Source of the DNA: Lacihabitans sp. LS3-19
Lineage (GTDB): Bacteria; Bacteroidota; Bacteroidia; Cytophagales; Spirosomataceae
Reading direction: 5' to 3'
Assembly: GCF_024343575.1 (NCBI RefSeq)
Contig: NZ_RJUA01000120.1
Span: 62,001-126,000 of the forward strand
DNA length: 64,000 nucleotides
Shown: positions 25,321 through 32,955 of the stretch, piece after piece
Numbering within the stretch: position 1 is the first letter of the stretch
Layout: every line of letters starts with the position of its first letter
Notes under the pieces: generated by a model
Databases searched by the model: none
What the model was told of the DNA's origin: nothing
The model's input: only the letters and a program-made list of their open reading frames with translations
Made by a program: the position numbers and the translations under genes

Positions 25321-25749
25321 TCAAATCGTTCCTTTTTTCTTGCTTTGGGTTTGTTCCCCAATTTGCAACAATTGTTCAGGGGATTTATAACCTAATGCCT
25401 GATTAACAATTTTTCCAGATTTAGGATCTATAAAAAACAGTGTTGGATAACCTCTTACAGGATATTTAAGACCTAAAGCAGGACCTTCACCAGATTCCAT
25501 ATCCACTTTTACGTTTACGAAATTATCGTTGAAAAATGTCCCAAGCTTTTTGTCAGGAAAAACTCTAGCTTGCATAGCTTTACACGGTCCGCACCAGCTA
25601 GTATAAGCATCCATAAAAATCAATTTATTCTCAGCTTTAGCCTTTTGAATCACTTTATTCCAAGAATCATGCTCGAATATTATCCCAGCTTCTTGACTAA
25701 AGCCAGCAACTGAAACAAATAAAAATAATACTAAAAAAATATTTCTCAT
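25321..25749 (-). CDS. Exported thioredoxin-family protein
   Basis: The start is set at ATG 25749 (142 aa), giving the signal peptide MRNIFLVLFLFVSVAGFSQ; the longer frame has no plausible leader. The thioredoxin fold carries the redox motif WCGPCKAMQARVF near 52 (CGPC), with a cis-Pro region GYPTLFFIDP near 100. A periplasmic disulphide reductase or oxidase; no partner is encoded nearby. Confidence 0.88.
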   Translation of the reverse strand: MRNIFLVLFLFVSVAGFSQEAGIIFEHDSWNKVIQKAKAENKLIFMDAYTSWCGPCKAMQARVFPDKKLGTFFNDNFVNVKVDMESGEGPALGLKYPVRGYPTLFFIDPKSGKIVNQALGYKSPEQLLQIGEQTQSKKKGTI

Positions 25750-25833
25750 TTTAAAATATTGGTTACATCTATTGAAACGTGTTAATTGATAATTATAAAA
25801 CATAAAAAATCTCAATTAACAATTTGTTAACTA

Positions 25834-26178
25834 TTAATCGTAATCTTCGTCTTCGTCAGATTTTCTACCAGATCCAACCCTCATAGTGTCAAGATCGGTA
25901 TATTTATCTTCGTAATCGTCTTTGATGTCATCTTTGAGGTTTCCATCATCATCATAATCTGTGTCGTCTTTGATGATTTTTTGTGCCTCTAAATTGGTCA
26001 TTCTTATCATATAGTACTTATCCTCAGTTTCATAAGGTAATGCACTTACATTTTTGCCTTCACGGTCCACAAACCTAATTAGAAATTCAGAGAACCCATT
26101 TGGATAAAATAATTTTAGCCTTTCTTGCATCTCATCTGTTAGCTTTGAATAATCTTTAAGTACTTTAGGCTTGCTCAT
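25834..26178 (-). CDS. Conserved small protein with acidic tail (unknown function)
   Basis: 114 aa from ATG 26178 (MSKPKVLKDYSKLTDEMQER); the upstream extension to 26268 is AT-rich and unlikely. The N-terminal half is a compact mixed region (LFYPNGFSEFLIRFVDREG, ALPYETEDKYYMIRMTNLEA) and the C-terminal 45 residues are strongly acidic (DDTDYDDDGNLKDDIKDDYEDKY, broken here by few Lys). Not recognised; no signal peptide. Monocistronic and divergent from ppa. Confidence 0.7.
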   Translation of the reverse strand: MSKPKVLKDYSKLTDEMQERLKLFYPNGFSEFLIRFVDREGKNVSALPYETEDKYYMIRMTNLEAQKIIKDDTDYDDDGNLKDDIKDDYEDKYTDLDTMRVGSGRKSDEDEDYD

Positions 26179-26411
26179 GGTATTTTTTAATAAGAAACTG
26201 TTTTTTATTTGCCAATTATATGTTCTGAAATCATTCTTTTTAAAGCCCCTTAAATTAATCTCTTTCAAAAATTACACTAAAATCGTGCAAAAGTTAATTT
26301 AAATCTAAAACTTTTTGTGATTTTTTCATTTATACGCATTTAACGCAGAAACTGTTGCAATAGTTTTCTTAAGTTTTTATTTTATTTTTTAGTTAAGGTA
26401 GATTCAAAGCT

Positions 26412-26419
26412 TATATTTG
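26412..26419 (+). promoter_or_regulatory. Candidate -7 box for ppa
   Basis: TATATTTG matches TAnnTTTG exactly, 17 nt before the ppa ATG, so the leader would be short. Confidence 0.55.
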
Positions 26420-26436
26420 TAAAAATTTAAAATGAT

Positions 26437-27057
26437 ATGAAACCTGTATATAAAGCACACCCTTGGCATGGTATTTCAATAGGTAGCGATGCTCCTGATA
26501 CTGTCACAACTTTCATTGAAATAGTCCCATCAGACACTATCAAATATGAAATAGACAAAGAGTCAGGTTTTTTGAAAATTGATAGGCCTCAAAAATATTC
26601 GAATATAGTTCCAACTTTGTATGGTTTCATTCCTCAAACTTATTGCGGAGATAAAGTGGCAGAGTTTGCGAGGAGCAAAGGAGCTGAAAAAATAGAGTTA
26701 GGAGATGGCGACCCCTTGGATATATGTGTACTTTCGAGCCATCATATTTCTCATGGTGATATATTATTACAATCCAGACCTATTGGCGGTTTTTGTTTTA
26801 TAGATAAAGGCGAAGCTGATGATAAAATTGTAGCAGTGTTAATGGGAGATCAGATTTATGGTAAGTTTAATGACATGTCAGAACTGCCTGAGGGAGTTAT
26901 AGAAAGATTGAAGCATTATTTTTTAACTTATAAAAATCTACCTGGCGAACCTCAACATTGCGAAATAGCCTACGACTATGGCAGAGAAGTGGCCAAAGAA
27001 GTTATAAAAAAATCAATGGAAGATTATAGGGATTTGATTTTTAATCCATTAAAATAA
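26437..27057 (+). CDS. ppa: Inorganic pyrophosphatase (family I)
   Basis: 206-aa soluble Mg-dependent pyrophosphatase, hydrolysing PPi from biosynthesis. Family I signatures: KYEIDKESGFLKIDRP near 30, YGFIPQTYCGD near 62 and the metal-binding DGDPLDICVLS near 87. The PPase core is followed by GEADDKIVAVL near 126, also typical. Longer than the 175-aa E. coli enzyme, as usual for Bacteroidota. Confidence 0.94.
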   Translation: MKPVYKAHPWHGISIGSDAPDTVTTFIEIVPSDTIKYEIDKESGFLKIDRPQKYSNIVPTLYGFIPQTYCGDKVAEFARSKGAEKIELGDGDPLDICVLSSHHISHGDILLQSRPIGGFCFIDKGEADDKIVAVLMGDQIYGKFNDMSELPEGVIERLKHYFLTYKNLPGEPQHCEIAYDYGREVAKEVIKKSMEDYRDLIFNPLK

Positions 27058-27083
27058 AAAAGGAGCTTTAAGCTCCTTTTTTT
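27055..27083. terminator. Bidirectional terminator between ppa and pdhB
   Basis: AAAAAGGAGCT/AGCTCCTTTTT hairpin with a TTTA-type loop and T runs on both strands, in a 24-nt convergent gap. Confidence 0.85.
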
Positions 27084-28065
27084 ATTTCTTATATAAAACT
27101 TGCTTTACAGCATCTACAGTACGAGCTACGTTTGGAAGAGTGGCTTCTATTAAAGTAGGAGCGTAGTGCAAAGGAATATCCATGTTGTTAACTCTGATAA
27201 CTGGAGCATCTAGATAATCAAAAGCATATCTTTGTAAATGATAAGTTATTTCAGATGAAATCGCTGCCAACGGCCAAGCTTCTTCAACTACTACACATCT
27301 ATTGGTTTTCTTAACAGAATCAACAACAGTTTGATAATCAATAGGCCTAACGGTTCTTAAGTCTATCAATTCAACACTGATACCTTGTTTTGTAAGCTCT
27401 TCTATTGCTGGCATTACAACTCTCGGAATCATTTTTCCAAATGATACAATCGTTACATCTTTTCCTTCTTGAATAATGTTGGCTTTTCCCAATGGCAATA
27501 TATATTCTCCATCTGGTATCATTCCTTTATCGCCATACATTTGCTCTGACTCCATAAATATAACGGGATCATTATCTCTAATAGATGCTTTCAACAATCC
27601 TTTACACTCATATGGACTAGATGGAACCACTACTTTCAGTCCAGGAGTATTGGCGAACCAATTCTCAAAATTCTGAGAATGTTGTGCTCCTAACTGACCA
27701 GCGTTACCAGTTGGTCCTCTGAATACAATTGGACATGAATACTGACCAGCAGACATTGCCATAATTTTGGCAGCACTATTTATTATCTGATCTATGGCTA
27801 CCAAAGAAAAGTTAAAAGTCATAAACTCTATGATAGGTCTGCAGCCATTGATTGCAGCACCAACGCCTATTCCTGCGAAACCTAATTCGGCAATTGGCGT
27901 ATCAATAACTCTTTTGGCACCAAATTCATCAAGCATGCCTTGACTTGCCTTATAAGCTCCGTTATATTCGGCAACTTCCTCACCCATTAAAAATATAGTC
28001 TCATCACGACGCATCTCTTCTGACATCGCTTCTTTTACAGCATCTCTAAATTGAATTTCTCTCAT
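27082..28065 (-). CDS. pdhB: Pyruvate dehydrogenase E1 component, beta subunit
   Basis: 327-aa E1-beta of the 2-oxoacid dehydrogenase family, which with E1-alpha and TPP decarboxylates pyruvate and passes acetyl to E2 lipoate. Motifs: FRDAVKEAMSEEMRRDE at the start, VIDTPIAELGFAGIGVGAA near 53, EFMTFNFSLVAIDQIIN near 80 and GPTGNAGQLGAQHSQ near 118. The latter is typical of the pyruvate class. Neither E1-alpha nor E3 is nearby, so this subunit stands alone. Branched-chain substrate cannot be excluded. Confidence 0.92.
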   Translation of the reverse strand: MREIQFRDAVKEAMSEEMRRDETIFLMGEEVAEYNGAYKASQGMLDEFGAKRVIDTPIAELGFAGIGVGAAINGCRPIIEFMTFNFSLVAIDQIINSAAKIMAMSAGQYSCPIVFRGPTGNAGQLGAQHSQNFENWFANTPGLKVVVPSSPYECKGLLKASIRDNDPVIFMESEQMYGDKGMIPDGEYILPLGKANIIQEGKDVTIVSFGKMIPRVVMPAIEELTKQGISVELIDLRTVRPIDYQTVVDSVKKTNRCVVVEEAWPLAAISSEITYHLQRYAFDYLDAPVIRVNNMDIPLHYAPTLIEATLPNVARTVDAVKQVLYKK

Positions 28066-28113
28066 TTTGGCTTTTATAAGATTTTATTTTGGGCAATATC
28101 CCCAAATGCAGTA

Positions 28114-28121
28114 CAAAAATA
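28114..28121 (-). promoter_or_regulatory. Candidate -7 box for pdhB
   Basis: TATTTTTG on the minus strand fits TAnnTTTG, about 49 nt before the pdhB start. Confidence 0.5.
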
Positions 28122-28224
28122 GTAAGCTATTCTCAATTTCGGAAATCTATTTGATTTATTGCTTTGATTCCCTCTGAAAAATATCAAAATTATGTTTAAT
28201 AATATTAGAAAACTTCAAAAGTGT

Positions 28225-28563
28225 TTATCCGATTTTACTTCCATTTGGAGCTTTAAGGTCTGGCTTTAAAAGGATTACCTCATTGTCTTCATCATAAATG
28301 CCTAAAACCAAACATTCACTTAGAAAATTGGCTATTTGCTTGGGAGGAAAATTAACTACGGCTATTATTTGTTTATTTATCAATTCTTCTAAAGAATAAT
28401 GAAATGTAATTTGTGCTGAGGATTTCAAAATGCCAAATTTGCCAAAATCAATGAATAGTTGATAGGCAGGTTTTCTAGCTTTTTCAAAAACTTTTGCTTC
28501 TATAATTGTTCCAACTCTGATATCAATTTTTTCAAAATCATTCCATTCTACCATCATTATCAC
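28225..28563 (-). CDS. CsaA-like tRNA-binding-domain protein
   Basis: 112 aa (or 109 from the ATG at 28554, MVEWNDFEKIDIRVG, which aligns better with family starts). An isolated EMAP/tRNA-binding OB fold: FEKIDIRVGTIIEAKVFEKA at the N-terminus, KSSAQITFHYSLEELINKQI near 48 and VVNFPPKQIANFLSECLVLG near 69. CsaA has been described as a secretion-related chaperone in Bacillus; a tRNA-binding role is also possible. Function here is unproven. Confidence 0.88.
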   Translation of the reverse strand: MIMMVEWNDFEKIDIRVGTIIEAKVFEKARKPAYQLFIDFGKFGILKSSAQITFHYSLEELINKQIIAVVNFPPKQIANFLSECLVLGIYDEDNEVILLKPDLKAPNGSKIG

Positions 28564-28571
28564 TATGTTTG
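28564..28571 (+). promoter_or_regulatory. Candidate -7 box for the MOSC gene
   Basis: TATGTTTG matches TAnnTTTG exactly and sits 29 nt before the MOSC start, in the 36-nt divergent gap. Confidence 0.5.
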
Positions 28572-28599
28572 ATTTTCAATTTTTCAAATATATTAAAAA

Positions 28600-29400
28600 A
28601 TGGAAATATCCGAACTACATATTTATCCAATAAAATCTTTGGGAGGTATATCGCTTTCGCAATCTGAGGTTGATTTAACAGGTCTAAAATATGATCGAAG
28701 ATGGATGCTTACAGATGAAAACAATGTATTTCTTACACAAAGGACTTTTGCAGAATTGTCTGGATTTGAGGTAAAAATAAACTTAGAATATTTAATTGTT
28801 ACTGATAAAAAGAATAAAAATTCGATTAATATTCCTTTAATACCAGAAACTCAAAAACTCGAAAATATTCAAATCTGGAATGATACACTTAAAGGTCAAT
28901 TAGTAAGTGATAAGGCAAATGAGTTTTTTTCAGACCTTTTAAAGTCTAATATTAAGCTCTTTTTCCAGCCAGAAGATAGTATTAGGAAAATTGATGCCAA
29001 ATATCAAAAAACTGGTATGGAAATTACGAGCTTATCTGATGGATATCCTATATTAATGGTTAGTGAAGAATCTTTGGAATATTTAAACCAACATTGCAAT
29101 GAGCATATCCCAATGGATAGATTTCGACCAAATATTGTAATTAAAGGGGTAAATCCATTTTTTGAAGATGATATTTTTGATTTTAATATTGGTGAAGTTC
29201 ATTTACGCGGTGTTAAACCTTGTGCTAGATGCATTGTAATTACTATAGATCAGAAAACTTCAGAAAAAGGGAAAGAACCTCTTTTAACACTATCAAAAAT
29301 CCGAAAAATGAATAATAAAATACTTTTTGGCCAAAATGTAGTTGTGTATCGGCCAGGTTTAATAAAAGTTGGGGAAAAATTAAACCTTAGGTCAATATAG
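28600..29400 (+). CDS. MOSC-domain protein (molybdenum-cofactor sulfurase C-terminal type)
   Basis: 266 aa with an N-terminal MOSC beta-barrel (ELHIYPIKSLGGISLSQSE, LTGLKYDRRWMLTDE near 29) and a MOSC domain with the conserved Cys region VKPCARCIVITIDQKT near 205. Related to YcbX and mARC, which handle N-hydroxylated substrates or molybdopterin sulphur transfer. No ferredoxin domain is fused, and no molybdopterin genes are nearby, so substrate is unknown. Divergent from csaA. Confidence 0.88.
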   Translation: MEISELHIYPIKSLGGISLSQSEVDLTGLKYDRRWMLTDENNVFLTQRTFAELSGFEVKINLEYLIVTDKKNKNSINIPLIPETQKLENIQIWNDTLKGQLVSDKANEFFSDLLKSNIKLFFQPEDSIRKIDAKYQKTGMEITSLSDGYPILMVSEESLEYLNQHCNEHIPMDRFRPNIVIKGVNPFFEDDIFDFNIGEVHLRGVKPCARCIVITIDQKTSEKGKEPLLTLSKIRKMNNKILFGQNVVVYRPGLIKVGEKLNLRSI

Positions 29401-29708
29401 TGTTAATGAATAATACATTCATGCTAAAATTTTATCTAATGGTAAAACAGAAACCATAAAAATCAAGAAAAACCTTCAAATTTGACACTTTAGAAAAATC
29501 AAAATTGATTTATATCAATTTAATTTAACTGCAAATATTTTTTTTCTAAAAACTATAATTTCAATGTAGAATAAAATCAAAAAACCAATAAATTGATTTT
29601 CAAATAATTATAAGCAAATATCGAGATAAAATATAAGCTAAAAACAATTTATTGAAGAACAGCTAATTATTTTATTGCGAAATTTTAAAAAAAATATTTT
29701 AGTTTTTT
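29401..29708. other. AT-rich intergenic stretch after the MOSC gene
   Basis: About 300 nt of extremely AT-rich DNA with no plausible gene. A weak inverted repeat (ATGAAT...ATTCAT, 29406-29422) lies just after the MOSC stop but has no T run. Confidence 0.5.
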
Positions 29709-29709
29709 T

Positions 29710-29738
29710 TTTGATTCTAAAAAAAAGAGCTACATTTG
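29710..29738 (+). promoter_or_regulatory. Bacteroidota-type promoter of the orphan small RNA
   Basis: TTTG (29710-29713) and TACATTTG (29731-29738), 17 nt apart, within the published TTG-N17-23-TAnnTTTG range. Initiation is expected near 29743. Confidence 0.7.
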
Positions 29739-29742
29739 CAAT

Positions 29743-29866
29743 GTCATCATCGAGGTAGTAATCTTAAAGACGGCAATTGACAAAGATAAAAAATATTAAA
29801 GATAAAAGTTGTGTGGATTTAGTAGCGGGAAAGGCTGGAGCATTTTGTTCCAGTCCTTTTTTTTTT
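29743..29866 (+). ncRNA. Candidate orphan small RNA, about 120 nt
   Basis: A self-contained transcription unit: a near-perfect promoter just upstream and, at its end, a strong hairpin (29830-29856, AAAGG-CTGGAG paired with TTCCAG-t-CCTTT) followed by ten Ts. No long frame exists between them; only a five-codon ATG frame (MSSSR, from 29741) at the very start. Local GC rises above the surrounding DNA, with GC-bearing segments GTGTGGATTTAGTAGCGGG. The downstream genes are on the other strand, so it is not a leader. I do not recognise the Rfam family. Confidence 0.65.
29830..29866 (+). terminator. Terminator of the small RNA
   Basis: GC-rich stem with a single bulged T, loop around CATTTTG, and a run of ten Ts at 29857-29866. 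Confidence 0.85.
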
Positions 29867-30010
29867 GTATTTAATCCTAGAAAAATAGCTTCTCAAGCGT
29901 ATCATTTTCGTAAAATCTTATACCTTCCAATTTTAATCGACTGATTGATATTGAATATTCATTAAGAACTTTTATTTGCCGAAAGATTTTAGTTTTTAGA
30001 TTTAATTTTA

Positions 30011-30047
30011 GGCAAAAAAAAAGACCCTTAAAATTAATTAAGAATCT
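30011..30047 (-). terminator. Terminator after tRNA-Leu
   Basis: On the minus strand AGATTCTTAA pairs with TTAAGGGTCT (two G-U pairs, 10 bp, 6-nt loop), followed by nine Ts, 6 nt beyond the tRNA 3' end. Confidence 0.8.
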
Positions 30048-30052
30048 CTTTG

Positions 30053-30136
30053 TACCCGGAGCCGGAGTCGAACCGGCACGAGTGTAACCTCATTGGTGTT
30101 TGAGACCAACGCGTCTACCAATTCCGCCATCCGGGC
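30053..30136 (-). tRNA. tRNA-Leu (anticodon CAA)
   Basis: 84-nt class II tRNA. Acceptor GCCCGGA pairs with TCCGGGT, the D-arm includes TGGTAGACGC, the anticodon stem TTGGT/ACCAA encloses loop CTCAAAC (anticodon CAA, reads UUG), a long variable arm follows, and the T-arm GCCGGTTCGACTCCGGC is canonical. The 3' CCA is not encoded. Monocistronic with its own terminator. Confidence 0.96.
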
Positions 30137-30242
30137 ATCTATTCGTGTTGGGATTGCAAAAGTAGAATATGAAAACTTAGTGAGCAAGTTTTATTGAATA
30201 ATTTTTAAAAAAAAAATGCATCAAATAGAATTAGAAGGCCGA

Positions 30243-31484
30243 TTATTCATATCTCAACGACTCTATAGGATCTAGCTTGGAAGCTTTATATGCAGGGTAA
30301 TAACCTGATAATAAACCGACAACAATACATACCACAAGTCCTAAAGTTATCCAATTCCAAGGCACAACAAAACTCCCTCCTCCTGTCATAAAATAGGAAA
30401 CCAAATTTCCTGCCCCGATTCCTAATATAACTCCGGCCAATCCACCTATAATACAAATAACTATCGCCTCAATTAAAAATTGCAATCTAATTTTTTTAGG
30501 AGAAGCTCCCAAAGCCTTTCTAACACCTATTTCTCTAGTCCTCTCGGTCACAGAAACCATCATAATATTCATTAAGGCTATTGAGGCACCAAGGAGTGTT
30601 ATTATAGATATGCCAAAACCGCCAATTCTAAGATAACCTGTTACTTCGTTTAAATCACTTAATAAAGCATCTGATCTTTCTATTTTAAAAGAATCTTCAT
30701 CATAAACCTTATCTCCTCTGACTATCCTCATAACCGATGTTGCTTCAGCTAGAGTATAATCCAAGTCAACCGCATCTGGTACAGATGTGGTAATTTCATA
30801 AGAAAAACTGCCTTTTTGGTCAAAGTTTCTTGCAACTTCCAAAGGTATTATAGCAACTCTATCATCGTCTCCACCAGTTATACTACCCTTTTTCTCTAAA
30901 ACGCCAGCAATATTAAATTTTTCTCCCATCAAAGTAATGTTTTTCCCTAGAGGGCTTACATTTGGAAAAAACTTTTGAGCAATTTCATTTCCAATCAGAA
31001 CCATTTTATTTGAATAAAATCTGTCATTTTCTGTAATATTTCTACCAGATTGCAATTTATATCCTTTTAGAGGAAGATAGTTTTCGTCAGCACCTAAAAC
31101 AGTTATATTCGGATTGGACTTTTCTGTTTCGTATTTTATTGTTTCGCTTTGACCAGCAAAAGTGTAAATACTTACAATGGCATTTGTTTTCTTTGTAAAA
31201 TTCTCTTTGTAATCGATTGCTTGTCGAAAATATATAGGTTTAGGCTGTTTTTTTACTATTCCCCTTCTCCTTCGTCCATTATTCTGTTCTACTTTTATAT
31301 CGAAAGTGTTCACACCCAATCCTTCGAAGCTTTTATTTACAGAACCTTGCATACCTTCAATAGCTGTTAAAATTCCTACTAAAGCCATAATACCAAAGGT
31401 TATAATTGCTGCAGTCAAAACGGTTCTTAACAAATTCCCTTTTATTGACCTTAAACCTTCCGCTATATTTTCTTTTAAATTCAT
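30243..31484 (-). CDS. ABC transporter permease, MacB/FtsX family
   Basis: 413 aa from ATG 31484 (MNLKENIAEGLRSIKGNLLRT), the usual family start; the frame extends 7 codons upstream to 31505. One N-terminal membrane helix, a periplasmic MacB_PCD domain (about 45-260) and three C-terminal helices with the FtsX block MMVSVTERTREIGVRKALGA near 304. No ATPase gene is adjacent, so it must pair with a LolD/MacB-type ATPase elsewhere. Substrate (lipoprotein, peptide, drug) unknown. Confidence 0.9.
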   Translation of the reverse strand: MNLKENIAEGLRSIKGNLLRTVLTAAIITFGIMALVGILTAIEGMQGSVNKSFEGLGVNTFDIKVEQNNGRRRRGIVKKQPKPIYFRQAIDYKENFTKKTNAIVSIYTFAGQSETIKYETEKSNPNITVLGADENYLPLKGYKLQSGRNITENDRFYSNKMVLIGNEIAQKFFPNVSPLGKNITLMGEKFNIAGVLEKKGSITGGDDDRVAIIPLEVARNFDQKGSFSYEITTSVPDAVDLDYTLAEATSVMRIVRGDKVYDEDSFKIERSDALLSDLNEVTGYLRIGGFGISIITLLGASIALMNIMMVSVTERTREIGVRKALGASPKKIRLQFLIEAIVICIIGGLAGVILGIGAGNLVSYFMTGGGSFVVPWNWITLGLVVCIVVGLLSGYYPAYKASKLDPIESLRYE

Positions 31485-31607
31485 CTTGACTTTTTTTAAT
31501 GGCAAAATTTTTGAATACTATATTGTTGAATACGTTATTAACAATAATTTTAAAGTATTTTTGTTTTTAATGCAAATTTCAATATTCGCTAATAATTAAG
31601 CAAACCA

Positions 31608-32870
31608 ATGAAGAAAGCCATTTTGCCGTTTATCATTTTTTTAACCTTTTCTAGTCGATTATTTGCAAATCAGGTGTTTATTCCGATGGATGAAGTCCAA
31701 AAAAACCACTTGAAAGCTTATGGTTTGGCATTTTGGGTTTTAAAAAACTATGAAACAGAAATTGACTGGCTCCTAAACTACAGGGGTGGAAGTTTTATGT
31801 TTCCAGCTTCTCAAACTTTTATAAACGAATGTGTAATTAGAGGAATAAGTTATGATGTAATATCAGAAGCCGATGCTAGTGCAATCATAAAAGTGGTTAA
31901 AAATCCAGACGTCAACATGGATGATGTTAAGCTGCAAAAAGCACCAAAAATAGCAGTATACTCACCAAAAAGTGCCCAACCATGGGACGACGCAGTAACT
32001 CTAGCTCTGAACTATGCTGAGATAAGTTTTGATAAAGTTTATGATGAAGAAGTTATGTCTGGAAAACTACCTGAATATGATTGGCTGCACTTGCACCATG
32101 AAGACTTTACGGGGCAATATGGAAAATTTATTAGAATGAAAAGCTCATCTTGGTACCAAGAGCAAAAAAGAGAAGTTGAAACAATTGCACAAAAATATGG
32201 ATTTTCGAAAGCTTCAGAATTAAAAGGAGCAGTTGCTAAGAAAATAAGCGAATTCGTCTTGGGTGGTGGCTATATGTTTGCAATGTGTAATGCCACAGAT
32301 ACGTATGAGATTGCTATGGCTGCACAAGGTGTTGATATAGTTGAATCAGTTTATGATGGTGATGGATCAGATCCTAAAGCTAACGAGAAATTGAATTTTG
32401 ACAATACTTTTGCTTTTAAAGACTTTACCTTAGAATCAGACCCATATGAAGTTGAATTTTCTAATATTGATAATCAGCCTCAAGAAAGAGGGGTGAACGA
32501 ATCAAATGATTATTTTACACTTTTTGAATTCTCAGCAAAATACGATCCAGTTCCTACTATGCTTACCCAAAATCACCAGAATCTGATAAAGGGTTTTATG
32601 GGCCAAACCACAGCTTTTAAGAAACAATTCGTAAAATCGGATGTGTTAATTCTTGCAGAAAATAGGCTTTCTAATGAAGCAAGGTACATTCATGGAACAG
32701 CGGGAAAAGGCTTCTGGACCTATTATGGAGGCCATGATCCGGAAGATTATCAACACATGGTGAACGAAGAACCAACAGATTTAAACTTACACCCAAACTC
32801 AGCGGGCTATAGACTTATTCTTAACAATGTTTTATTTCCTGCGGCCAAAAAGAAAAAATTAAAAACGTGA
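31608..32870 (+). CDS. Exported glutamine-amidotransferase-like protein (often labelled 'asparagine synthetase B')
   Basis: 420 aa with signal peptide MKKAILPFIIFLTFSSRLFA. It has no N-terminal catalytic Cys2 or synthetase domain, so the label asparagine synthetase B that I recall for relatives is not supported by this sequence. The middle looks like a class I GATase fold: KIAVYSPKSAQPWDDAV near 122, DWLHLHHEDF near 156, a possible nucleophile elbow GGGYMFAMCNATDT near 222 (Cys) and WTYYGGHDPEDYQHM near 369 (His). Function unknown; probably periplasmic or surface. Divergent from the permease and 85 nt before the di-haem peroxidase. Confidence 0.75.
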   Translation: MKKAILPFIIFLTFSSRLFANQVFIPMDEVQKNHLKAYGLAFWVLKNYETEIDWLLNYRGGSFMFPASQTFINECVIRGISYDVISEADASAIIKVVKNPDVNMDDVKLQKAPKIAVYSPKSAQPWDDAVTLALNYAEISFDKVYDEEVMSGKLPEYDWLHLHHEDFTGQYGKFIRMKSSSWYQEQKREVETIAQKYGFSKASELKGAVAKKISEFVLGGGYMFAMCNATDTYEIAMAAQGVDIVESVYDGDGSDPKANEKLNFDNTFAFKDFTLESDPYEVEFSNIDNQPQERGVNESNDYFTLFEFSAKYDPVPTMLTQNHQNLIKGFMGQTTAFKKQFVKSDVLILAENRLSNEARYIHGTAGKGFWTYYGGHDPEDYQHMVNEEPTDLNLHPNSAGYRLILNNVLFPAAKKKKLKT

Positions 32871-32908
32871 TTGATACCGTAGGATAAGTTATTAAAAATC
32901 AAATTTTA

Positions 32909-32938
32909 ATGGTATAATTTTTGTACTTTTAATACCAT
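32909..32938. promoter_or_regulatory. Inverted repeat around the likely promoter of the di-haem peroxidase
   Basis: ATGGTAT (32909-32915) and ATACCAT (32932-32938) flank a T-rich segment resembling a -7 region (TAATTTTTG). No T run follows, so an operator is a better reading than a terminator. Confidence 0.4.
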
Positions 32939-32955
32939 AAACGTGTTAAAAGTAA

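Noticed and set aside
29406-29422. Hairpin after the MOSC gene as a terminator
   Set aside because: Only six base pairs, AT-rich, and no T run.
29743-29866. tmRNA, SRP RNA or leader peptide assignment for the small RNA
   Set aside because: No tRNA-like end, no SRP domain IV sequence, and no gene downstream on the same strand; the five-codon frame is too short to support a peptide.
31485-31505. Seven-codon N-terminal extension of the ABC permease
   Set aside because: Family members usually start at the MNLxENI block; the extension adds only basic residues.
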